A DNA stretch of 13,555 nt from Candidatus Fermentibacterota bacterium (GTDB lineage Bacteria; Fermentibacterota; Fermentibacteria; Fermentibacterales; Fermentibacteraceae). The translations under genes and the position numbers were made by a program. The DNA lies in assembly GCA_012523605.1 (NCBI GenBank), contig JAAYTY010000188.1, positions 1-13,555 on the forward strand. The letters are read 5' to 3'. Of this stretch, positions 1 through 5,589 are shown one piece after another; within the stretch, counting starts at the first letter, position 1; every line of letters begins with the position of its first letter. The notes below the pieces were generated by a model. That model was not told the origin of the DNA, did not search any database, and worked only from the letters and a program-made list of their open reading frames with translations.

Positions 1-504
1 GGAACCAGGAGCGGTGACCAGCCCGACCTTCAGGGGCGGAACAGGGAGGGCCAGCCTCGAGTTGAGATCCTTCAAACCGGCCGATGCCATCCTGTCGATG
101 AGCGCCCTGAGGATCCTCCCCCCGGCATCTCCCAGGGAGGCGGGGTCTATCTTCTCCACGATGAACTGCACCCGGCCCGACGGGGGCCAGATGTCTATCC
201 GGCCCAGAGCCCTTATCTCCAGACCCTCGGAAAGCTGGAACGCTAGGCCCGCCCTCGCGAAATCCCTGGTGACCGCCGCCCTGGCGCCCGCGAAGAGCGC
301 GCAGTCAATCGAAGCGGCCACCGGGCCGCCTCCCGGAATCCGTTCGACAAGCTGGAAGTAGATATGTCCCTTTTGATTGGATCTTGGATTCCCGGAGACG
401 GAGCCTTTGAGCCAGAACGGATCGGGATGCGAAGCCTGGAGCAGGTCGCGGATCCTCAGAGTCAGCTCCAGGACGCCCAGTTCCCTCCCCGTGGAGGGAT
501 GCAT
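1..504 (-). CDS. xseA: Exodeoxyribonuclease VII large subunit, N-terminal part (runs off the left edge)
   Basis: XseA is the large, catalytic subunit of exonuclease VII, which degrades single-stranded DNA with XseB in the cytoplasm. Only the first 168 codons are visible; the frame is open to base 1. The visible part is the N-terminal OB-fold domain of the family. It shows a GHIYFQLVE segment (residues 47-55, family pattern GHxYFxLKD), the strand ASIDCALFAG (64-73), an RALGRIDIWPPSGRVQFIVE segment (about 110-129) and the start of the next region, LPVPPLKVGLVTAPGS, matching the family's LPxxPxxIGvVTSPxGAA. The ATG at 504-502 overlaps the TGA of the upstream exported-protein gene by one base (TGATG), so translation is probably coupled. 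The catalytic core and coiled coil lie outside the window. Seen: motifs and open frame. Known: family role. Identification is secure. Confidence 0.93.
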   Translation of the reverse strand, partial: MHPSTGRELGVLELTLRIRDLLQASHPDPFWLKGSVSGNPRSNQKGHIYFQLVERIPGGGPVAASIDCALFAGARAAVTRDFARAGLAFQLSEGLEIRALGRIDIWPPSGRVQFIVEKIDPASLGDAGGRILRALIDRMASAGLKDLNSRLALPVPPLKVGLVTAPGS

Positions 505-887
505 CAGAAGACCTTCAGTTCGTAGGAACCTCCGGTCTCCCCGATGTCGTGAACCACGATGTAGGCCGGGCCCGTATAGGGCGCGGTCAGCGTGAAGCTC
601 TCCGAAGGACCATCCTCGAGACCCTCGGCCAGGGAGAATCCGCGTGCGTACTGATAGTCTTCGTAATAGGGAAGGCTCATGAACTCGTCGAAATCCATGT
701 CACGGGAGGCGACGACCACGTTCATGTCCGCCCCCGGGTTTTCGCACTCGAGGATGATCCAGTAGCTCGTGTCATGGATCACCGTGATCGTGTACACCGC
801 GGTGGCCCCCCTGGAGAGGTCGTCATCGGCGTACAGGAGGGGGTCCGACTGCATGACAAGCGACAGCGCGAGGAAAAGCGCGTTCAT
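504..887 (-). CDS. Small exported protein with a PPC-like beta-sandwich domain
   Basis: 127 residues, no enzyme signature. Residues 1-12 (MNALFLALSLVM) form a short hydrophobic start typical of an export signal, although it has no Lys or Arg in the n-region. The rest alternates beta strands: VYTITV, SYWIILECENPGADMNVVV, SESFTLTAPYTGPAYIVVHD and a closing GGSYELKV. This spacing resembles the bacterial pre-peptidase C-terminal (PPC) domain, which is secreted and often follows proteases, but here it stands alone. I chose the ATG at 887 over the in-frame ATG at 899 because GGAGGTGACG directly precedes it; the upstream ATG lies inside or ahead of that ribosome binding site. A good promoter lies at 918-946. 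The gene ends in a one-base overlap with xseA. The fold assignment is inference from pattern; the export call is moderately firm; the function is unknown. Confidence 0.8.
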   Translation of the reverse strand: MNALFLALSLVMQSDPLLYADDDLSRGATAVYTITVIHDTSYWIILECENPGADMNVVVASRDMDFDEFMSLPYYEDYQYARGFSLAEGLEDGPSESFTLTAPYTGPAYIVVHDIGETGGSYELKVF

Positions 888-917
888 CGTCACCTCCACT
901 TCCCGGTTCGGAACAGG

Positions 918-946
918 ATACTGCTACCACGGCGCGCCCGGGTCAA
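918..946 (-). promoter_or_regulatory. Predicted sigma-70-type promoter for the PPC-like gene and xseA
   Basis: On the minus strand, TTGACC (946-941) is followed by a 17-base spacer and CAGTAT (923-918), placing the start of transcription about 24 bases before the ATG at 887. The -35 lies inside the inverted repeat CCGGGT-CA-ACCCGG, and CGTGGT (931-926) sits two bases upstream of the -10. The same arrangement recurs at the epimerase promoter near 9127-9156. Confidence 0.6.
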
Positions 947-1303
947 CCCGGCTTGCCCGGCTGCGTCCGTGACATGCACGACTACCCCCGGCCCGCCCGG
1001 CGGTTTCCGGGATTGGGGAAAGAAGCAGGGAGTGGGGAAGAGAAAGGGGAGCACCGTGAGGAGAAGAATCTCCCGGCTGGAACGGATCGAGCCATGGTTC
1101 GTCTCATGGCACATCAGGGTCCAAGGATGTATGCGCGACCTGGTGGTATAACCGTCAAACAACCATGGGAAGGCAAGTTGTTCCTCCATGTCTTCGAGCC
1201 CGGCAGACTGCCCCCATTTTCCGGGAGTTTTAGGGATGCTCAGCATCAGGATCATTTTACCAGCGTGATAAACAGCAAGTCGAATCGTCGGGCGCCCGGG
1301 ATT
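947..1303. other. Non-coding part of a divergent intergenic region, with hairpins and G-runs
   Basis: No reading frame here has a convincing start, ribosome binding site or family resemblance. The region carries five G-runs on the plus strand (1009-1011, 1015-1018, 1028-1030, 1034-1037, 1046-1049) in a purine-rich stretch. It also has three perfect short inverted repeats: GCCATG/CATGGC (1091-1096 with 1105-1110), AACAAC/GTTGTT (1158-1163 with 1177-1182) and the odd palindrome GATGCTCAGCATC (1235-1247). A further palindrome, CGGGCGCCCG, lies at 1289-1298, just upstream of the kinase promoter. I recognise no tRNA, SRP RNA, tmRNA, RNase P RNA or riboswitch signature. It may be a regulatory region or hold a small structured RNA, but this is unproven. 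Confidence 0.4.
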
Positions 1304-1331
1304 TTGAAAACGGACCCTGCGTGGTTATTAT
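1304..1331 (+). promoter_or_regulatory. Predicted sigma-70-type promoter for the nucleoside kinase and M1 peptidase genes
   Basis: TTGAAA (1304-1309), a 16-base spacer and TATTAT (1326-1331) put transcription start near 1338, about 22 bases before the ATG at 1360. This leaves the alternative GTG start at 1321 upstream of the transcript and supports the ATG. CGTGGT (1320-1325) abuts the -10, echoing the two minus-strand promoters. Confidence 0.6.
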
Positions 1332-1359
1332 CCATATCTATTCATTTCGGAGGAGAATC

Positions 1360-2931
1360 ATGCCCCGGGTTTCCGATCTGGTGGAAAAGGGCGCGATAGC
1401 GGCGACCGACAAAACCGGCAGAGTCGTGCCGATAGGATCCGAAGCCGACCCCGGCGGGGCGTACAGGGCGGTCATGCCATGGTTCAGCGAGGGCAGGGAG
1501 GTCTACAGGCGCAGCCTGATACTCGCACTCGACCTGGCGGTCTCGCGGAAACTCCCGGGAGCGACTCTCTGGGTGGAACACGCCCTGTCGCTGGGCTACA
1601 GGTGCCGGCTGGAGAACGGCCCTTCGCTCGATTCCGCGGAGATATGCCGCATTCTTACGACAGGCCTTTCCGAGATCGCTCTGGAGGGAATCACCTTCGA
1701 ATCCATGATCGATGCCCGTTCGTCGGGCCGCGACCATCCCCTGCTCGAATGGTGCGGCTCCGGAGGCAGGCTGGATCTCAACTGCCTCGGAGCGAGCTGC
1801 GCCTTCGCATCCGGGCCCGTGGTGCCGGACACCTCCTGGCTCGACGCTTTCGAACTCCGCCCGGAGGGATCGGGCTTCGTGCTGAGGTTCCCGGGTTCGG
1901 CGGACTGGCCGGCGATAGGCGAATGGCAGGAGAGACCGAGGCTCGCCAGGGAGTTCGACCTGGAGGAGAAGCATGGAGCCAGGCTGGGCGTCAGGACCGT
2001 CTCCGAGCTGAACAGCAGGATAGAAGAGGACGGCGGGCTGGAAGTCGTTGCCATGAGCCACTTCTATCAGGAATACAGGCTGATCGAGATCGTGATGGCC
2101 CTGGAGTCGATGTTCCCCGGGAAGCGCATCATCATGATCGCCGGCCCCTCGTCGAGCGGCAAGACCACCACCACCAGGCTCCTCGGAATGTTCCTGCGGG
2201 CCCAGGGCTTCGGTGTGAAGTCCATAAGCGTGGACAACTATTTCAAGAACCGCTCGGAGACCCCGAGAGACCAGTCCGGCAACTACGACTTCGAGAGCCT
2301 CGATGCGCTGGAGACGGGGCTCTTCGGCCGGCATCTGGCTGATCTCCTCGCCGGTCGCGAGGTGAAGCTGCCGAGGTTCGACTTCACTGAGGGCAGGCGG
2401 ATCGACGACCTGATCCCGGTTCACCTTCTGGAAAACGATTTCCTGATGATAGAAGGCATACATGGGCTGAACGACGCCCTGACACCGGGGGTGGACCCGG
2501 CCTCGAAGTACAGGATCTACGTGTCGGCACTCACACAGCTCAACATCGACAGGCTGACCAGAATGTCCACGACCGACAGCAGGCTTCTCCGGCGAATGAT
2601 ACGGGACAGCAGGACCAGGGGCTATTCCGCCGAGGAGACGATAGCCGCCTGGCCCAGCGTGAAGAGGGGGGAGAGGATCAACATCTTCCCCTACCAGGAG
2701 ATGGCCGATGCGATGTTCAACTCCTCACTGCCTTACGAGCTGCCGGTTCTGAAGCCGTTCGCCGAGCCGCTCCTCGCTACGGTTCCCGAGGGCTCCCCGG
2801 CCTACAATACCGCGGATCGTCTGAAGAGGCTGCTATCCTTCGTACTGCCTATAGATGCTTCGGTTGTGCCCAAGCTGAGTCTTCTTAGGGAATTCATAGG
2901 GGGGCTTCTTCTCGGCGAGGAGGGACATTGA
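1360..2931 (+). CDS. Nucleoside (uridine-type) kinase with ThrRS-like N-terminal region
   Basis: 523 residues. The C-terminal half is a P-loop kinase of the phosphoribulokinase/uridine kinase family, predicted to phosphorylate a nucleoside with NTP in pyrimidine salvage. It shows Walker A GPSSSGKTTTT (262-272), SVDNYF with the kinase Asp, TPRDxxGxYDFESLDAL, LPRFDF and the family block YVSALTQLNID...DSRLLRRMIRDSRTRGYS...WPSVKRGE...IFPYQE, as in the long bacterial nucleoside kinases. The N-terminal half carries the segment YRRSLILAL...WVEHALSLGYRCRLENG, which corresponds to the threonyl-tRNA synthetase-like part of these proteins. About 45 residues precede it where a full TGS domain is usual, so TGS looks shortened or lost. 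The start at 1360 has TCGGAGGAGAATC ahead of it. The substrate (uridine or another nucleoside) cannot be decided. The stop overlaps the next gene's ATG by one base. Confidence 0.9.
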   Translation: MPRVSDLVEKGAIAATDKTGRVVPIGSEADPGGAYRAVMPWFSEGREVYRRSLILALDLAVSRKLPGATLWVEHALSLGYRCRLENGPSLDSAEICRILTTGLSEIALEGITFESMIDARSSGRDHPLLEWCGSGGRLDLNCLGASCAFASGPVVPDTSWLDAFELRPEGSGFVLRFPGSADWPAIGEWQERPRLAREFDLEEKHGARLGVRTVSELNSRIEEDGGLEVVAMSHFYQEYRLIEIVMALESMFPGKRIIMIAGPSSSGKTTTTRLLGMFLRAQGFGVKSISVDNYFKNRSETPRDQSGNYDFESLDALETGLFGRHLADLLAGREVKLPRFDFTEGRRIDDLIPVHLLENDFLMIEGIHGLNDALTPGVDPASKYRIYVSALTQLNIDRLTRMSTTDSRLLRRMIRDSRTRGYSAEETIAAWPSVKRGERINIFPYQEMADAMFNSSLPYELPVLKPFAEPLLATVPEGSPAYNTADRLKRLLSFVLPIDASVVPKLSLLREFIGGLLLGEEGH

Positions 2932-4835
2932 TGAATTTCGCGCTTCTTGCCTCGGTTCTCTGCGCATCCGGACTTCCGGTCTGGATCGGCGACCTGCCTG
3001 CACTCAGGCACAGGGACGAGGCTCCCGGCCTTCCGGCCCCCGGCCCTGCAATCGAATCGAATTACGATGTCCTGCATTACGATCTCGATTTCGAGATCCT
3101 CGCCTCCCAGCAGCTCCTCGAGGGAACCGCAGGTGTCACGCTCACGCCGGCAGGCGCAGCCATCACCCAGGTGGTGCTCGATTTCAGATCCCTGGTGGTA
3201 TCCTCGGTGACTGCGGGCGGCATCCCCCTCTCGTTCGATCAGCAGGGCGATGCGCTGACGGTGTACCTGAGTTCGCCTCTTCCTCCGGGCGGCGAGCTCG
3301 AGCTTCTGATCAGCTACTCCGGGCATCCGTGGAACGAGGGCGCAGGCAAGTTCGGCGGCTTCTGGTTTCATCCCTACTTCTCCTATCAGATGGGAGTGGG
3401 TGTCTACTCCGAACAGCCGTCTATGGGGCGCTGCATGTTCCCTTGCCGGGACCATCCTTCCGACAAGGCCACCTTTGAGTTCCATGTTACAGTGGACGAC
3501 ACCGTCGAGGTTATAGCCAACGGCGATCTCGACGGGGTTTCCTATTCCGGAGGCAAGGCGACCTGGAGCTGGAGCATCGATCAGCCCATGTCCACCTATC
3601 TCGCCGCCGTATCCGCGTCGGAGTACGTGGATCTGGTGGATTCGACCTACGACTGGATTCACTACTACGTCTATCCGAACGAGGTAGGGGACGCCCTCGG
3701 AAGCTTTCCGAACGTAGACCTCATGATGGACAGGCTGGTCTCCCTCTTCGGACCATATCCGTGGGAGTGCAAGTTCAGCTATGTCGAGACACCCAAAGGA
3801 GATATGGAGCATACCAGCCAGGTATACCATCTCCAGTCATTGATAAACGGAACCACATATGCGGATCCGATCCTGGCCCACGAGATGGGGCACATGTGGT
3901 GGGGCGACTGCGTGACCGAGAGCGACTGGCAGGACGTCTGGCTGTCCGAGGGCTTCGCCACCTACTGCGAGGCGCTGTGGGCCGAGACATACGGCCCGGA
4001 AGCCTATACGACCTACATGGTTGAAGACATCATGATTCCCTATCTCCAGAGCGGCGAGACGTTCCCCCTCGGCGACCCGGAGGAGCTCTGGGGCTACACC
4101 ACCTACGAGAAGGGGGCAAGCGTCCTTCACATGCTGAGATACATCCTTGGCGACGAGGATTTCTTCGCCTCGCTGACGGACTACTTCGATCACCATGCCT
4201 TCGGTCTCGCGAGCACACAGGACCTGAGAGATCACATAGAGCTGATCTGGGGACAGGATATAGACTGGTTCATTGACGAGTGGGTCTACGGGTATGGGTA
4301 TCCTGTGTATGATATCGAGTATGAGATTCAACCGAGCGGATCTGACTGGGATGTCACCATCTCGGTGTATCAGGCACAGGGGCTGGGGACATTCTTCATA
4401 ATGCCTCTGGAGTTCTCCATCGAGGGTGCCGGTGGTGACACTCTGGTGACGATGTGGAACGACGTGCAGAACGACTCTGAGGCTTTCACGGTGCCGTTCC
4501 AGCCGACGACAGTGAGATTCGATCCCTTTCACCACGTGCTGAGCACGGCCCTGCTGAGCTCGCCTCCTCAACCGCCGGAGGGCGGCACCGGGCTTCTCCG
4601 GGTGGCTCCCAACCCTGCACGCGGCGTCGCAACAGTCACCTGGCCGGGGCTCGAGACGTCGGCTCTGGATTTCAGGCTCTTCGATCTGGCAGGAAGGGTG
4701 GTCCTCGAGGGCTCGCTGGATCCCGGCACCGAGCGCTCTGTCAGCCTGGGAGCGATTCCTCCGGGTACCTACGTCTTCGAGGCGGCGGCCGAAGGCGGGC
4801 TTAGACAGGTCGCACGGATTACGATTCTCATGTAG
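2931..4835 (+). CDS. Secreted M1-family zinc aminopeptidase with FlgD/Por-like C-terminal domain
   Basis: 634 residues. It starts with a short hydrophobic export signal (MNFALLASVLCASG) and an M1-type N-terminal beta domain (about 40-200). The catalytic domain has HEMGH at 317-321 plus the distal Glu 340 in LSEGF, giving the classic HExxH-18-E zinc site. The substrate-binding GxMEN motif is present as GDMEH (290-294), and a YEKG Tyr 392 is a likely transition-state Tyr. A beta domain follows (about 462-545), then a C-terminal domain (about 553-634) beginning APNPARG and containing FRLFDLAGRVV and PPGTYVF. That pattern is typical of FlgD-like/type IX sorting domains, so the enzyme is predicted to be exported and possibly surface attached. 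It should cleave N-terminal residues from peptides. The ATG at 2931 overlaps the kinase TGA (TGATG), with GAGGAGGG just upstream. The peptidase call is secure; the secretion route is inferred. Confidence 0.93.
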   Translation: MNFALLASVLCASGLPVWIGDLPALRHRDEAPGLPAPGPAIESNYDVLHYDLDFEILASQQLLEGTAGVTLTPAGAAITQVVLDFRSLVVSSVTAGGIPLSFDQQGDALTVYLSSPLPPGGELELLISYSGHPWNEGAGKFGGFWFHPYFSYQMGVGVYSEQPSMGRCMFPCRDHPSDKATFEFHVTVDDTVEVIANGDLDGVSYSGGKATWSWSIDQPMSTYLAAVSASEYVDLVDSTYDWIHYYVYPNEVGDALGSFPNVDLMMDRLVSLFGPYPWECKFSYVETPKGDMEHTSQVYHLQSLINGTTYADPILAHEMGHMWWGDCVTESDWQDVWLSEGFATYCEALWAETYGPEAYTTYMVEDIMIPYLQSGETFPLGDPEELWGYTTYEKGASVLHMLRYILGDEDFFASLTDYFDHHAFGLASTQDLRDHIELIWGQDIDWFIDEWVYGYGYPVYDIEYEIQPSGSDWDVTISVYQAQGLGTFFIMPLEFSIEGAGGDTLVTMWNDVQNDSEAFTVPFQPTTVRFDPFHHVLSTALLSSPPQPPEGGTGLLRVAPNPARGVATVTWPGLETSALDFRLFDLAGRVVLEGSLDPGTERSVSLGAIPPGTYVFEAAAEGGLRQVARITILM

Positions 4836-4855
4836 CGTTCCGTGTCGGAGCAGGA

Positions 4856-5035
4856 TCAGGCCGACGGACCTTCCTCCTGAGCCGACCACGCAGGATAACG
4901 ACGCCGGGGGGACAGGCCCGGAAGGATGCGTGTTGCGACGTCTTCGCCAAAGCAGATCTCCTGTCCGCCCAGGCGGATCCATCCCTGCACGGCCGGCGCG
5001 GCTGCGGAAAGGGGAAGTCGGGGCGCAGTTCTCAT
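4856..5035 (-). CDS. Possible small protein of 59 residues downstream of the SpoU methyltransferase
   Basis: I do not recognise this protein. It starts two bases after the methyltransferase stop, with GGAGG ten bases before the ATG at 5035, and ends 20 bases from the convergent peptidase stop, so it neatly fills the gap. The sequence has a proline/alanine-rich start, then WIRLGGQEICFGEDVA and an arginine-rich RRRYPAW end; there is no membrane segment or signal peptide. By hand count, about two thirds of its third codon positions are G or C, apparently a little lower than its neighbours, and it uses AGA, CGA and CGT codons. It may be a real small gene co-transcribed with the methyltransferase or an untranslated tail. 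Spacing argues for a gene; lack of family resemblance argues for caution. Confidence 0.45.
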   Translation of the reverse strand: MRTAPRLPLSAAAPAVQGWIRLGGQEICFGEDVATRILPGLSPRRRYPAWSAQEEGPSA

Positions 5036-5037
5036 CG

Positions 5038-5589
5038 TCAGGTTTCCTCCAGATTCCCCGAGTCTGTCGAAGGCCCCGCATAGAGCATCCCGGCGAGCAG
5101 CCTGCGCCTCTGGATCTCCGCCGCGACCAGGGCGAGGATGCTCGAAACGTTCATGCATCTCCTTCTTCCCGACTGTGGGAAGCAGATCCTGAGGTCGGCC
5201 GAGGACTCCACCCCGGGATCTATCCCGAGCGCTTCGCTTCCGAACACGAATGCATCGCCGGTTTCGAACGGCGCGTCGAAAAGGGGAACTGAGCCGGGCC
5301 CGCCCTCCACCGCCACTATCCGCCGCCCGGTGGCGGCAAGCCACGCAACGGCCTCCGGGGACCGCGGGAAGTACCTCCACGGGACTTCGTCCTGAGTCCC
5401 TCTTGCGGTATGCGCGAGCTTCCTGTTGCCGGGGACGGCGCACGTTCCGGTCAGGAAGACGGCCGCGGGCGATACCGCCTCGGCTGTCCTGAACGCTGAG
5501 CCGACGTTGAAGGCGCTCCTGAAGCTGTCCAGGACGAAAACGGGCATCCCTCTTGAATTGCCGTGCAGATCCGGCCACAATCCGTTCAT
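5038..5589 (-). CDS. SpoU/TrmH-family RNA 2'-O-ribose methyltransferase (single domain)
   Basis: 183 residues, a minimal SPOUT domain predicted to methylate the 2'-OH of a ribose in tRNA or rRNA using S-adenosylmethionine. Motif 1 is seen as FNVGSAFRTAEA (Asn 28, Arg 34), motif 2 as VFGSEALGI (115-123) and motif 3 as FPQSGRRRCMNVSSILALV (137-155). In motif 3 the usual SLNVS is CMNVS; the Asn that shapes the cofactor knot is kept. There is no extra N-terminal RNA-binding domain as in RlmB. GGGAG eight bases before the ATG at 5589 supports this start over the internal Met at 5547. The start codon overlaps the ATG of comEC on the other strand (bases 5588-5589 are shared). The target RNA position cannot be deduced. 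The family assignment is firm. Confidence 0.9.
   Translation of the reverse strand: MNGLWPDLHGNSRGMPVFVLDSFRSAFNVGSAFRTAEAVSPAAVFLTGTCAVPGNRKLAHTARGTQDEVPWRYFPRSPEAVAWLAATGRRIVAVEGGPGSVPLFDAPFETGDAFVFGSEALGIDPGVESSADLRICFPQSGRRRCMNVSSILALVAAEIQRRRLLAGMLYAGPSTDSGNLEET

Noticed and set aside
1328..1336. TTATCCATA, one mismatch from a DnaA box
   Set aside because: Only one copy, overlapping the predicted -10 of the kinase promoter; no cluster, AT-rich unwinding element or dnaA/dnaN neighbours.
953..1399. 148-codon plus-strand frame across the divergent intergenic region
   Set aside because: No ribosome binding site, low-complexity charged translation, and it runs into the kinase gene in another frame across the kinase promoter.
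1342..2463. Long open frame on the minus strand opposite the nucleoside kinase
   Set aside because: It is a GC-rich shadow of a gene with clear family motifs, with no ribosome binding site or recognisable protein pattern.
4844..4865. GTCGG/CCGAC hairpin between the peptidase and the small minus-strand gene
   Set aside because: Five-base stem with a 12-base loop and no T-run on either strand; too weak for a terminator.
3837..5081. Long open frame on the minus strand opposite the M1 peptidase
   Set aside because: Arg/Pro-rich translation with no family resemblance, crossing the end of the well-supported peptidase gene.
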